Source: Eledone cirrhosa
Taxonomy: Eukaryota > Mollusca > Cephalopoda > Octopoda > Eledonidae
Direction: 5' to 3'
NCBI GenBank assembly: GCA_964016885.1
Contig: OZ024742.1
Location: 8,355,162 to 8,419,161, forward strand
DNA length: 64,000 nt
Positions 12,320 through 26,300 of the stretch are shown piece by piece. Under the pieces are notes generated by a model. The model searched no databases and was not told where the DNA came from. It saw only the letters and a program-made list of their open reading frames with translations. The translations under genes were made by a program, and so were the position numbers. Position 1 is the first letter of the stretch. Each line of letters opens with the position of its first letter.

Positions 12320-15300
12320 TGTTGTAGTAGTGTGGTGTAGTATAGTGTAGTGTGGTGTCGTACGGTGTAGTGTGGTGTAGTAGTGTGGTGTAGTATGATG
12401 TAGTGTGGTGTAGTACGGTGTAGTGTGGTGTAGTATGGTGTAGTAGTGTGGTGTAGTGTGTTGTAGTAGTATGGTGTAGTATGGTGTAGTGTGGTGTAGT
12501 ACGGTGTAGTGTGGTGTAGTAGTGTGGTGTAGTGTGGTGTAGTAGTGCGGTGTAGTATGGTGTAGTGTGGTGTAGTAGTGTGGTGTAGTATGGTGTAGTG
12601 TGGTGTAGTACGGTGTAGTGTGGTGTAGTATAGTGTAGTGTGGTGTAGTAGTGTGGTGTAGTATGGTGTAGTGTGGTGTAGTGTGGTGTAGTAGTGTGGT
12701 GTAGTATGGTGTAGAGTGGTGTAGTAGTGTGGTGTAGTATGGTGTAGTGTGGTGTAGTACGGTGTAGTGTGGTGTAGTAGTGTGGTGTAGTGTGGTGTAG
12801 TGTGGTGTAGTAGTGTGGTGTAGTGTGGTGTAGTAGTGTGGTGTAGTATGGTGTAGTGTGGTGTAGTACTGTGGGGTAGTATGGTGTAGTGTGGTGTAGT
12901 AGTATGGTGTAGTGTGGTGTAGTAGTATGGTGTAGTGTGGTGTAGTAGTGTGGTGTAGTATGGTGTAGTGTGGTGTAGTAGTGTGGTGTAGGATGGTGTA
13001 GTGTGGTGTAGTACTGTGGTGTAGTATGGTGTAGTAGTGTGGTGTAGTGTGGTGTAGTGTGGTGTAGTAGTGTGGTGTAGTATGGTGTAGTGTGGTGTCG
13101 TAGTGTGGTGTAGTATGGTGTAGTGTGGTGTAGTACTGTGGTGTAGTATGGTGTAGTAGTGTGGTGTTGTGTGGTGTAGTGTGGTGTAGTAGTGTGGTGT
13201 AGTATGGTGTATGTGGTGTAGTAGTGTGGTAGAGTATGGTGTAGTGTGGTGTAGTACGGTGTAGTGTGGTGTAGTAGTGTGGTGTAGTATGGTGTAGTAG
13301 TGTGGTGTAGTATGGTGTAGTGTGGTGTAGTATGGTGTAGTGTGGTGTAGTATGGTGTAGTAGTGTGGTGTAGTATGGTGTAGTGTGGTGTAGTATGGTG
13401 TAGTGTGGTGTAGTAGTGTGGTGTAGTGTGGTGTAGTAGTGTGGTGTAGTACGGTGTAGTGTGGTGTAGTATGGTGTAGTAGTGTGGTATAGTATGGTGT
13501 AGTGTGGTGTAGTATGGTGTAGTAGTGTGGTATAGTATGGTGTAGTGTGGTGTAGTATGGTGTAGTAGTGGTAGTGTAGTATGGTGTAATGTGGTGTAAT
13601 AGTATGGTGTAGTGTGGTGTAGTAGTGTGGTGTAGTGTGGTGTAGTAGTGTGGTAGAGTATGGTGTAGTGTGGTGTAGTACGGTGTAGTGTGGTGTAGTA
13701 GTGTGGTGTAGTATGGTGTAGTAGTGTGGTGTAGTATGGTGTAGTGTGGTGTAGTATGGTGTACTAGTGTGGTGTAGTATGGTGTAGTAGTGTGGTGTAG
13801 TATGGTGTAGTGTGGTGTAGTATGGTGTAGTGTGGTGTAGTAGTGTGGTGTAGTATGGTGTAGTGTGGTGTAGTATGGTGTAGTGTAGTGTAGTAGTGTG
13901 GTGTAGTGTGGTGTAGTAGTGTGGTGTAGTATGGTGTAGTGTGGTGTAGTAGTGTAGTGTGGTGTAGTAGTGTAGTGTGGTGTAGTAGTGTGGTGTAGAA
14001 TGGTGTAGTGTGGTGTAGTATGGTGTAGTGTGGTGTAGTGTGGTGTAGTAGTGTGGTGTAGTATGGTGTAGTGTGGTGTAGTATGGTGTAGTGTGGTGTA
14101 GTATGGTGTAGTGTGGTGTAGTAGTGTGGTGTAGTGTGGTGTAGTATGGTGTAGTGTGGTGTAGTAGTGTGGTGTAGAATGGTGTAGTGTGGTGTAGTAT
14201 GGTGTAGTGTGGTGTAGTGTGGTGTAGTAGTGTGGAGTAGTATGGTGTAGTGTGGTGTAGTATGGTGTAGTGTGGTGTAGTAGTGTGGTGTAGTGTGGTG
14301 TAGTATGGTGTATTGTGGTGTAGTAGTGTGGTGTAGAATGGTGTAGTGTGGTGTAGTATGGTGTAGTGTGGTGTAGTAGTGTGGTGGAGTAGTGTGGTGT
14401 AGTAGTGTGGTGTAGTAGTGTGGTGTAGTATGGTGTTGTGTGGTGTAGTAGTGTGGTGTAGAATGGTGTAGTGTGGTGTAGTATGGTGTAGTGTGGTGTA
14501 GTAGGGTGGTGTAGTATGGTGTAGTGTGGTGTAGTAGTGTGGTGTGGTATGGTGTAGTGTGGTGTAGTAGTGTGGTGTGGTATGGTGTAGTGTGGTGTAG
14601 TAGTGTGGTGTAGTATGGTGTAGTGTGGTGTAGTAGTGTGGTGTGGTATGGTGTAGTGTGGTGTAGTAGTGTGGTGTAGTATGGTGTAGAGTGGTGTAGT
14701 AGTGTGGTGTAGTATGGTGTAGTGTGGTGTAGTAGTGCGGTGTAGTATGGTGTAGTGTGGTGTAGTAAGGTGTAGTGTGGTGTAGTAGTGTGGTGTAGTA
14801 TGGTGTAGTGTGGTGTAGTAGTGTGGTGTAGTATGCTGTAGTGTGGTGTAGTAGTGTGGTGTAGTATGGTGGAGTGTGGTGTAGTATGGTGTAGTGTGGT
14901 GTAGTAGTGCGGTGTAGTATGGTGTAGTGTGGTGTAGTATGGTGTAGTGTGGTGTAGTAGTGCGGTGTAGTATGGTGTAGTGTGGTGTAGTAGTGCGGTG
15001 TAGTATGGTGTAGTGTGGTGTAGTATGGTGTAGTGTGGTGTAGTAGTGTGGTGTAGTATGGTGTAGTGTGGTGTAGTAGTGTGGTGTAGTATGGTGTAGT
15101 GTGGTGTAGTAGTGTGGTGTAGTATGGTGTAGTGTGGTGTAGTAGTGCGGTGTAGTATGGTGTAGTGTGGTGTAGTATGGTGTAGTGCGCTGTAGTATGG
15201 TGTAGCGTGGTGTAGTATGGTGTAGTGTGGTGTAGTAGTATGGTGTAGTGTGGTGTAGTATGGTGTAGTGTGGTGTAGTAGTGTGGTGTAGTATGGTGTA

Positions 15301-18300
15301 GTGTGGTGTAGTAGTGTGGTGTAGTATGGTGTAGTGTGGTGTAGTAGTGTGGTGTAGTATGGTGTAGTAGTGCGGTGTAGTATGGTGTAGTGTGGTGTAG
15401 TATGGTGTAGTGTGGTGTAGTATAGTGTAGTGTGGTGTAGTAGTGTGGTGTAGTATGGTGTAGTGTGGTGTAGTATGGTGTAGTGTGGTCTAGTGTAGTG
15501 TGGTGTAGTATGTTGTAGTGTGGTGTAGTGTGGTGTAGTAGTGTGGTGTGGTATGGTGTAGTGTGGTGTAGTAGTGTGGTGTAGTATGGTGTAGTAGTGT
15601 GGTGTAGTGGTGTAGTATGGTGTAGTAGTGTGGTGTAGTAGTGTGGTGTAGTATGGTGTAGTAGTGTGGTGTAGTAGTGTGGTGTAGTATGGTGTAGTGT
15701 GGTGTAGTAGTGTGGTGTAGTATGGTGTAGTGTGGTGTAGTGTGGTGTAGTGTGGTGTAGTAGTGTGGTGTGGTATGGTGTAGTGTGGTTTAGTAGTGTG
15801 GTGTAGTATGTTGTAGTGTGGTGTAGTACGGTGTAGTGTGGTGTAGTAGTGTGGTGTGGTATGGTGTAGTGTGGTGTAGTAGTGTGGTGTAGTATGGTGT
15901 AGTAGTGTGGTGTAGTAGTGTGGTGTAGTATGGTGTAGTAGTGTGGTGTAGTAGTGTGGTGTAGTATGGTGTAGTGTGGTGTAGTACGGTGTAGTGTGGT
16001 GTAGTAGTGTGGAGTAGTATGGTGTAGTAGTGTGGTGTAGTATGGTGTAGTGTGGTGTAGTAGTGTGGTGTAGTGTGGTGTAGTAGTGTGGTGTAGTGTG
16101 GTGTAGTAGTGTGGTGTTGTATGGTGTAGTAGTGTGGTGTAGTGTGGTGTAGTATGGTGCAGTGTGGTGTAGTAGTGTGGTGTAGTGTGGTGTAGTAGTG
16201 TGGTGTAGTGTGGTGTAGTAGTGTGGTGTAGTATGGTGTAGTAGTGTGGTGTATTATGGCGTAGTGTGGTGTAGTATGGTGTAGTGTGGTGTAGTATGGT
16301 GTAGTGTGGTGTAGTATGGTGTAGTGTGGTGTAGTATGGTGTAGTGTGGTGTAGTAGTGTGGTGTAGTATGGTGTAGTGTGGTGTAGTATGGTGTAGTGT
16401 GGTGTAGTAGTGTGGTGTAGTATGGTGTAGTAGTGTGGTGTAGTAGTGTGGTGTAGTATGGTGTAGTGTGGTGTAGTATGGTGTAGTGTGGTGTAGTATG
16501 GTGTAGTGTGGTGTAGTAGTGTGGTGTAGTAGTGTGGTGTAGTATGGTGTAGTATGGTGTAGTGTGGTGTAGTAGTGTGGTGTAGTATGGTGTAGTGTGG
16601 TGTAGTATGGTGTAGTGTGGTGTAGTATGGTGTAATGTGGTGTAGTATGGTGTAGTGTGGTGTAGTGTGGTGTAGTAGTGTGGTGTAGTATGGTGTAGTG
16701 TGGTGTAGTGTGGTGTAGTAGTGTGGTGTAGTATGGTGTAGTGTGGTGTAGTATGGTGTAGTGTGGTGTAGTAGTGTGGTGTAGTATGGTGTAGTAGTGC
16801 GGTGTAGTATGGTGTAGTGTGGTGTAGTAGTGTGGTACGGTATGGTGTAGTGTGGTTTAGTAGTGTGGTGTAGTATGGTGCAGTGTGGTGTAGTATGGTG
16901 TAGTGAGGTGTAGTAGTGTGGTATAGTATGGTGTAGTGTGGTGTAGTAGTGTGGTGTAGTATGGTGTAGTGTGGTGTAGTAGTGTGGTGTAGTATGGTGT
17001 AGTGTGGTGTAGAATGGTGTAGTGTGGTGTAATATGGTGTAGTGTGGTGTAGTAGTGTGGTGTAGTATGGTGTAGTGTGGTGTAGTAGTGTGGTGTAGTA
17101 GTGGTGTGTAGTATGGTGTAGTACGGTGTAGTGTGGTGTAATAGTGTGGTGTAGTATAGTGTAGTAGTGTGGTGTAGTGTGGTGTAGTAGGGTGGTGTAG
17201 TAGTGTGGTGTAGTAGTGTGGTGTAGTGTGGTGTAGTAGTGTGGTGTAGTGTGGTGTAGTAGTGTGGTGTAGTAGTGTGGTGTAGTAGTGTGGTGTAGTG
17301 TGGTGTAGTAGTGTGGTGTAGTGTGGTGTAGTAGTGTGGTGTAGTAGTGTGGTGTAGTGTGGTGTAGTAGTGTGGTGTTGTATGGTGTAGTGTGGTGTAG
17401 TAGTATGGTGTAGTGTGGTGTAGTAGTGTGGTGTAGTAGTGTGGTGTTGTATGGTGTAGTGTGGTGTAGTAGTGTGGTGTAGTAGTGTGGTGTAGTGTGG
17501 TGTAGTAGTGTGGTGTAGTAGTGTGGTGTTGTATGGTGTAGTGTGGTGTAGTAGTGTGGTGTAGTAGTGTGGTGTAGTGTGGTGTAGTAGTGTGGTGTAG
17601 TAGTGTGGTGTAGTGGTGTGGTGTAGTAGTGTGGTGTAGTGTGGTGTAGTAGTGTGGTGTAGTAGTGTGGTGTAGTGTGGTGTAGTAGTGTGGTGTAGTA
17701 GTGTGGTGTAGTAGTGTGGTGTAGTGTGGTGTAGTAGTGTGGTGTAGTGTGGTGTAGTAGTGTGGTGTAGTAGTGTGGTGTAGTAGTGTGGTGTAGTGTG
17801 GTGTAGTAGTGTGGTGTAGTAGTGTGGTGTAGTAGTGTGGTGTAGTGTGGTGTAGTGTGGTGTAGTAGTGTGGTGTAGTAGTGTGGTGTTGTATGGTGTA
17901 GTGTGGTGTAGTAGTGTGGTGTAGTAGTGTGGTGTAGTGTGGTGTAGTAGTGTGGTGTAGTAGTGTGGTGTAGTGTGGTGTAGTATGGTGTAGTAGTGTG
18001 GTGTAGTAGTGTGGTGCAGTAGTGTGGTGTAGTGTGGTGTAGTAGTGTGGTGTACTGTGGTGTAGTATGGTGTAGTAGTGTGGTGTAGTATGGTGTAGTG
18101 TGGTGTAGTGTGGTGTAGTAGTGTGGTGTAGTAGTGTGGTGTAGTATGGTGTAGTGTGGTGTAGTGTGGTGTAGTAGTGTGGTGTAGTAGTGTGGTGTAG
18201 TGTGGTGTAGTAGTGTGGTGTAGTATGGTGTAGTGTGGTGTAGTACGGTGTAGTGTGGTGTAGTAGTGTGGTGTAGTGTGGTGTAGTAGTGTGGTGTATT

Positions 18301-18350
18301 ATGGCGTAGTGTGGTGTAGTAGTGTGGTGTGGTGTAGTAGTGGTGTGTAG
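12320..18350 (+). repeat. Satellite block, copy 2 of the ~6.7-kb duplication
   Basis: Same landmark order as 5650-10990. A 32-bp unit present near 6990 is missing near 13650. About 0.95 kb at 15673-16620 has no counterpart in copy 1, which explains the jump in offset. Entry to the copy at 12240-12360 matches the very start of the array (GTCGTACGGTGTAATG at 4282 and 12270). Confidence 0.7.
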
Positions 18351-20399
18351 TATGGTGTAGTGTGGTGTAGTAGTGTGGTGTAGTATGGTGTAGTGTGGTG
18401 TAATAGGGTGGTGTAGCATGGTGTAGTGTGGTGTAGTAGTGTGGTGTATTATGGTGTAGTGTGGTGTAGTAGTGGTGTGTAGTATGGTGTAGTGTGGTGT
18501 AGTAGTGTGGTGTAGTATGGTGTAGTGTGGTGTAGTAGTGTGGTGTGGTGTAGTAGTGGTGTGTAGTATGGTGTAGTGTGGTGTAGTAGTGTGGTGTAGT
18601 ATGGTGTAGTGTGGTGTAGTAGTGTGGTGTAGTATGGTGTAGTATGGTGTAGTAGTGTGGTGTAGCATGGTGTAGTGTGGTGTAGTATGGTGTAGTGTGG
18701 TGTAGTAGTGGTGTGTAGTATGGTGTAGTGTGGTGTAGTAGTGTGGTGTAGTATGGTGTAGTGTGGTGTAGTATGGTGTAGTGTGGTGTAGTATGGTGTA
18801 GTGTGGTGTAGTAGTGTGGTGTAGTATGGTGTAGTGTGGTGTAGTATGGTGTAGTGTGGTGTAGTAGTGTGGTGTAGTATGGTGTAGTAGTGTGGTGTAG
18901 TAGTGTGGTGTAGTATGGTGTAGTGTGGTGTAGTATGGTGGAGTGTGGTGTAATATGGTGTAGTGTGGTGTAGTAGTGTGGTGTAGTATGGTGTAGTGTG
19001 GTGTAGTATGGTGTAGTGTGGTGTAGTATGGTGTAGTGCGGTGTAGTAGTGTGGTGTAGTAGTGTGGTGTAGTATGGTGTAGTGTGGTGTAGTATGGTGT
19101 AGTGTGGTGTAGTAGTGTGGTGTAGCATGGTGTAGTGTGGTGTAGTATGGTGTAGTGTGGTGTAGTGTGGTGTAGTAGTGTGGTGTAGTATGGTGTAGTG
19201 TGGTGTAGTGTGGTGTAGTAGTGTGGTGTAGTATGGTGTAGTGTGGTGTAGTATGGTGTAGTGTGGTGTAGTAGTGTGGTGTAGTATGGTGTAGTAGTGC
19301 GGTGTAGTATGGTGTAGTGTGGTGTAGTAGTGTGGTGCGGTATGGTGTAGTGTGGTTTAGTAGTGTGGTGTAGTATGGTGCAGTGTGGTGTAGTATGGTG
19401 TAGTGTGGTGTAGTAGTGTGGTGTAGTATGGTGTAGTGTGGTGTAGTATGATGTAGTGTGGTGTAGTATGGTGTAGTGTGGTGTAGTAGTGTGGTGTAGT
19501 ATGGTGTAGTGTGGTGTAGTATGGTGTAGTGTGGTGTAGTATGGTGTAGTGTGGTGTAGTAGTGTGGTGTAGTAGTGTGGTGTAGTATGGTGTAGTGTGG
19601 TGTAGTATGGTGTAGTGTGGTGTAGTAGTGTGGTGTAGCATGGTGTAGTGTGGTGTAGTATGGTGTAGTGTGGTGTAGTGTGGTGTAGTAGTGTGGTGTA
19701 GTATGGTGTAGTAGTGTGGTGTAGTAGTGTGGTGTAGTATGGTGTAGTGTGGTGTAGTATGGTGTAGTGTGGTGTAGTATGGTGTAGTGTGGTGTAGTAG
19801 TGTGGTGTAGTATGGTGTAGTGTGGTGTAGTATGGTGTAGTGTGGTGTAGTATGGTGTAGTGTGGTGTAGTAGTGTGGTGTAGTAGTGTGGTGTAGTATG
19901 GTGTAGTGTGGTGTAGTATGGTGTAGTGTGGTGTAGTAGTGTGGTGTAGCATGGTGTAGTGTGGTGTAGTATGGTGTAGTGTGGTGTAGTGTGGTGTAGT
20001 AGTGTGGTGTAGTATGGTGTAGTGTGGTGTAGTGTGGTGTAGTAGTGTGGTGTAGTATGGTGTATTGTGGTGTAGTATGGTGTAGTGTGGTGTAGTAGTG
20101 TGGTGTAGTATGGTGTAGTAGTGCGGTGTAGTATGGTGTAGTGTGGTGTAGTAGTGTGGTGCGGTATGGTGTAGTGTGGTTTAGTAGTGTGGTGTAGTAT
20201 GGTGCAGTGTGGTGTAGTATGGTGTAGTGTGGTGTAGTAGTGTGGTGTAGTATGGTGTAGTGTGGTGTAGTATGATGTAGTGTGGTGTAGTAGTGTGGTG
20301 TGGTATGGTGTAGTGTGGTGTAGTAGTGTGGTGTAGTATGGTGCAGTGTGGTGTAGTATGGTGTAGTGTGGTGTAGTAGTGTGGTGTAGTATGATGTAG

Positions 20400-23300
20400 T
20401 GTGGTGTAGTAGTTTGGTGTAGTATGGTGTAGTGTGGTGTAGTAGTGTGGTGTTGTATGGTGTAGTGTGGTGTAGTAGTGTGGTGTAGTAGTGTGGTGTA
20501 GTGTGGTGTAGTAGTGTGGTGTTGTATGGTGTAGTGTGGTGTAGTAGTGTGGTGTAGTAGTGTGGTGTAGTGTGGTGTAGTAGTGTGGTGTAGTAGTGTG
20601 GTGTAGTAGTGTGGTGTAGTAGTGTGGTGTAGTGTGGTGTAGTAGTGTGGTGTAGTAGTGTGGTGTAGTGTGGTGTAGTAGTGTGGTGTAGTAGTGTGGT
20701 GTAGTGTGGTGTAGTGTGGTGTAGTGTGGTGTAGTAGTGTGGTGTAGTAGTGTGGTGTAGTGTGGTGTAGTAGTGTGGTGTAGTGTGGTGTAGTATGGTG
20801 TAGTAGTGTGGTGTAGTATGGTGTAGTGTGGTGTAGTGTGGTGTAGTGTGGTGTAGTAGTGTGGTGTAGTAGTATGGTGTAGTGTGGTGTAGTAGTATGG
20901 TGTAGTAGTGTGGTGTAGTAGTATGGTGTAGTGTGGGGTAGTAGTGTGGTGTAGTATGGTGTAGTAGTGTGGTGTAGTAGTGTGGTGTAGTAGTGTGGTG
21001 TAGTAGTGTGGTGTAGTAGTGTGGTGTAGTAGTATGGTGTAGTGTGGTGTAGTAGTATGGTGTAGTATGGTGTAGTGTGGTGTAGTAGTGTGGTGTAGTA
21101 GCGTGGTGTAGTGTGGTGTAGTAGTGTGGTGTAGTAGTGTGGTGTAGTATGGTGTAGTGTGGTGTAGTATGGTGTAGTGTGGTGTAGTAGTGTGGTGTAG
21201 TATGGTGTAGTAGTGTGGTGTAATAGTGTGGTGTAGTATGGTGTAGTGTGGTGTAGTATGGTGAAGTAGTGTGGTGTAGTATGGTGTAGTGTGGTGTTGT
21301 ACTGTGGTGTAGTAGTATGGTGTAGTGTGGTGTAGTAGTGTGGTGTAGTAGTATGGTGTAGTGTGGTGTAGTAGTGTGGTGTAGTAGTGTGGTGTAGTAT
21401 GGTGTAGTATGGTGCAGTGTGGTGTAGTATGGTGTAGTGTGGTGTAGTGTGGTGTAGTAGTATGGTGTAGTGTGGTGTAGTAGTATGGTGTAGTATGGTG
21501 TAGTAGTGTGGTGCAGTAGTGTGGTGTAGTAGTGTGGTGTAGTATGGTGTAGTGTGGTGTAGTGTGGTGTAGTAGTGTGGTGTAGTAGTATGGTGTAGTG
21601 TGGTGTAGTAGTGTGGTGTAGTATGGTGTAGTGTGGTGTAGTATGGTGTAGTGTGGTGTAGTAGTGTGGTGTAGTAGTATGGTGTAGTGTGGTGTAGTAG
21701 TGTGGTGTAGTATGGTGTAGTGTGGTGTAGTAGTGTGGTGTAGTAGTATGGTGTAGTGTGGTGTAGTAGTGTGGTGTAGTGTGGTGTAGTAGTGTGGTGT
21801 AGTAGTGTGGTATAGTATGGTGTAGTGTGGTGTAGTGTGGTGTAGTAGTGTGGTGTAGTAGTGTGGTGTAGTATGGTGTAGTGTGGTGTAGTAGTGTGGT
21901 GTAGTAGTATGGTGTAGTGTGGTGTAGTAGTGTGGTGTAGTATGGTGTAGTGTGGTGTAGTAGTGTGGTGTAGTAGTATGGTGTAGTGTGGTGTAGTAGT
22001 GTGGTGTAGTGTGGTGTAGTAGTGTGGAGTAGTAGTGTGGTGTAGTATGGTGTAGTGTGGTGTAGTGTGGTGTAGTAGTGTGGTGTAGTAGTGTGGTGTA
22101 GTATGGTGTAGTGTGGTGTAGTAGTGTGGTGTAGCAGTGTGGTGTAGTATGGTGTAGTATGGTGCAGTGTGGTGTAGTATGGTGTAGTGTGGTGTAGTGT
22201 GGTGTAGTAGTATGGTGTAGTGTGGTGTAGTAGTATGGTGTAGTATGGTGTAGTGTGGTGTAGTGTGGTGTAGTAGTGTGGTGTAGTATGGTGTAGTGTG
22301 GTGTAGCAGTGTGGTGTAGTATGGTGTAGTGTGGTGTAGTAGTGTAGTGTAGTAGTGTGGTGTAGTAGTGTGGTGTAGTATGGTGTAGTAAGGTTGCAGT
22401 GTGGTGTAGTATGGTGTAGTGTGGTGTAGTAGTATGGTGTAGTGTGGTGTAGTAGTATGGTGTAGTATGGTGTAGTGTGGTGTAGTAGTGTGGTGTAGTA
22501 GTATGGTGTAGTGTGGTGTAGTAGTGTGGTGTAGTATGGTGTAGTGTGGTGTAGTGTGGTGTAGTAGTGTGGTGTAGTAGTGTGGTGTAGTATGGTGTAG
22601 TGTGGTGTAGCAGTGTGGTGTAGTATGGTTTAGTGTGGTGTAGTAGTGTGGTGTAGCAGTGTGGTGTAGTATGGTGTAGTAGTGTGGTGTAGTAGTGTGG
22701 TGTAGTAGTGTGGTGTAGTAGTGTGGTGTAGTGTGGTGTAGTAGTATGGTGTAGTGTGGTGTAGTAGTATGGTGTAGTGTGGTGTAGTAGTATGGTGTAG
22801 TATGGTGTAGTGTGGTGTAGTAGTGTGGTTTAGTAGTATGGTGTAGTGTGGTGTAGTAGTGTGGTGTAGTATGGTGTAGTGTGGTGTAGTAGTGTGGTGT
22901 AGCATCGTGTAGTGTGGTGTAGTAGTGTGGTGTATTATGGTGTAGTGTGGTGTAGTAGTGTGGTGTGGTGTAGTAGTGGTGTGTAGTATGGTGTAGTGTG
23001 GTGTAGTAGTGTGGTGTAGTATGGTGTAGTGTGGTGTAGTAGTGTGGTGTAGTATGGTGTAGTGTGGTGTAGTAGTGTGGTGTAGCATGGTGTAGTGTGG
23101 TGTAGTATGGTGTAGTGTGGTGTAGTAGTGGTGTGTAGTATGGTGTAGTGTGGTATAGTAGTGTGGTGTAGTATGGTGTAGTGTGGTGTAGTATGGTGTA
23201 GTGTGGTGTAGTATGGTGTAGTGTGGTGTAGTAGTGTGGTGTAGTATGGTGTAGTGTGGTGTAGTATGGTGTAGTGTGGTGTAGTAGTGTGGTGTAGCAT

Positions 23301-26300
23301 GGTGTAGTAGTGTGGTGTAGTAGTGTGGTGTAGTATGGTGTAGTGTGGTGTAGTATGGTGTAGTGTGGTGTAGTATGGTGTAGTGTGGTGTAGTGTGGTG
23401 TAGTATGGTGTAGTGTGGTGTAGTATGGTGTAGTGCGGTGTAGTATGGTGTAGTGTGGTGTAGTAGTGTGGTGTAGTAGTGTGGTGTAGTATGGTGTAGT
23501 GTGGTGTAGTATGGTGTAGTGTGGTGTAGTAGTGTGGTGTAGCATGGTGTAGTGTGGTGTAGTATGGTGTAGTGTTGTGTAGTGTGGTGTAGTAGTGTGG
23601 TGTAGTGTGGTGTAGTGTGGTGTAGTAGTGTGGTGTAGTATGGTGTAGTGTGGTGTAGTATGGTGTAGTGTGGTGTAGTAGTGTGGTGTAGTATGGTGCA
23701 GTAGTGCGGTGTAGTATGGTGTAGTGTGGTGTAGTAGTGTGGTGCGGTATGGTGTAGTGTGGTTTAGTAGTGTGGTGTAGTATGGTGCAGTGTGGTGTAG
23801 TATGGTGTAGTGTGGTGTAGTAGTGTGGTGTAGTATGGTGTAGTGAGGTGTAGTATGATGTAGTGTGGTGTAGTAGTGTGGTGTGGTATGGTGTAGTGTG
23901 GTGTAGTAGTGTGGTGTAGTATGGTGCAGTGTGGTGTAGTATGGTGTAGTGTGGTGTAGTAGTGTGGTGTAGTATGATATAGTGTGGTGTAGTAGTGTGG
24001 TGTAGTATGGTGTAGTGTGGTGTAGTAGTGTGGTGTAGTATGGTGTAGTGTGGTGTAATATGGTGTAGTGTGGTGTAGTAGTGTGGTGTAGTATGGTGTA
24101 GTGTGGTGTAGTAGTGTGGTGTAGTAGTGGTGTGTAGTATGGTGTAGTACGGTGTAGTGTGGTGTAATAGTGTGGTGTAGTATTGTGTAGTAGTGTGGTG
24201 TAGTGTGGTGTAGTAGTGTGGTGTAGTAGTGTTTTGTAGTAGTGTGGTGTAGTGTGGTGTAGTAGTGTGGTGTAGTAGTGTGGTGTAGTGTGGTGTAGTA
24301 GTGTGGTGTAGTAGTGTGGTGTTGTATGGTGTAGTGTGGTGTAGTAGTGTGGTGTAGTAGTGTGGTGTAGTGTGGTGTAGTAGTGTGGTGTAGTAGTGTG
24401 GTGTTGTATGGTGTAGTGTGGTGTAGTAGTGTGGTGTAGTAGTGTGGTGTAGTGTGGTGTAGTAGTGTGGTGTAGTAGTGTGGTGTAGTAGTGTGGTGTA
24501 GTAGTGTGGTGTAGTGTGGTGTAGTAGTGTGGTGTAGTAGTGTGGTGTAGTGTGGTGTAGTAGTGTGGTGTAGTAGTGTGGTGTAGTAGTGTGGTGTAGT
24601 GTGGTGTAGTGTGGTGTAGTAGTGTGGTGTAGTAGTGTGCTGTAGTGTGGTGTAGTAGTGTGGTGTAGTGTGGTGTAGTATGGTGTAGTAGTGTGGTGTA
24701 GTATGGTGTAGTGTGGTGTAGTGTGGTGTAGTGTGGTGTAGTAGTGTGGTGTAGTAGTATGGTGTAGTGTGGTGTAGTAGTATGGTGTAGTAGTGTGGTG
24801 TAGTAGTATGGTGTAGTGTGGGGTAGTAGTGTGGTGTAGTATGGTGTAGTAGTGTGGTGTAGTAGTGTGGTGTAGTAGTGTGGTGTAGTATGGTGTAGTG
24901 TGGTGTAGTATGGTGTAGTGTGGTGTAGTAGTGTGGTGTAGTATGGTGTAGTAGTGTGGTGTAATAGTGTGGTGTAGTATGGTGTAGTGTGGTGTAGTAT
25001 GGTGAAGTAGTGTGGTGTAGTATGGTGTAGTGTGGTGTAGTACTGTGGTGTAGTAGTATGGTGTAGTGTGGTGTAGTAGTGTGGTGTAGTAGTATGGTGT
25101 AGTGTGGTGTAGTAGTGTGGTGTAGTAGTGTGGTGTAGTATGGTGTAGTATGGTGCAGTGTGGTGTAGTATGGTGTAGTGTGGTGTAGTATGGTGTAGTA
25201 GTATGGTGTAGTGTGGTGTAGTAGTATGGTGTAGTATGGTGTAGTAGTGTGGTGTAGTAGTGTGGTGTAGTAGTGTGGTGTAGTATGGTGTAGTGTGGTG
25301 TAGTATGGTGTAGTAGTGTGGTGTAGTAGTATGGTGTAGTGTGGTGTAGTAGTGTGGTGTAGTATGGTGTAGTGTGGTGTAGTATGGTGTAGTGTGGTGT
25401 AGTAGTGTGGTGTAGTAGTATGGTGTAGTGTGGTGTAGTAGTGTGGTGTAGTATGGTGTAGTGTGGTGTAGTAGTGTGGTGTAGTAGTGTGGTGTAGTAG
25501 TATGGTGTAGTGTGGTGTAGTAGTGTGGTGTAGTGTGGTGTAGTAGTGTGGTGTAGTAGTGTGGTGTAGTATGGTGTAGTGTGGTGTATTGTGGTGTAGT
25601 AGTGTGGTGTAGTAGTGTGGTGTAGTATGGTGTAGTGTGGTGTAGTAGTGTGGTGTAGTAGTATGGTGTAGTGTGGTGTAGTAGTGTGGTGTAGTATGGT
25701 GTAGTATGGTGTAGTATGGTGCAGTGTGGTGTAGTATGGTGTAGTGTGGTGTAGTGTGGTGTAGTAGTATGGTGTAGTGTGGTGTAGTAGTATGGTGTAG
25801 TATGGTGTAGTGTGGTGTAGTGTGGTGTAGTAGTGTGGTGTAGTAGTGTGGTGTAGTATGGTGTAGTGTGGTGTAGCAGTGTGGTGTAGTATGGTGTAGT
25901 GTGGTGTAGTAGTGTAGTGTAGTAGTGTGGTGTAGTAGTGTGGTGTAGTATGGTGTAGTAAGGTTGCAGTGTGGTGTAGTATGGTGTAGTGTGGTGTAGT
26001 AGTATGGTGTAGTGTGGTGTAGTAGTATGGTGTAGTATGGTGTAGTGTGGTGTAGTAGTGTGGTGTAGTAGTATGGTGTAGTGTGGTGTAGTGGTGTGGT
26101 GTAGTATGGTGTAGTGTGGTGTAGTGTGGTGTAGTAGTGTGGTGTAGTAGTGTGGTGTAGTATGGTGTAGTGTGGTGTAGCAGTGTGGTGTAGTATGGTT
26201 TAGTGTGGTGTAGTAGTGTGGTGTAGCAGTGTGGTGTAGTATGGTGTAGTAGTGTGGTGTAGTAGTGTGGTGTAGTAGTGTGGTGTAGTAGTGTGGTGTA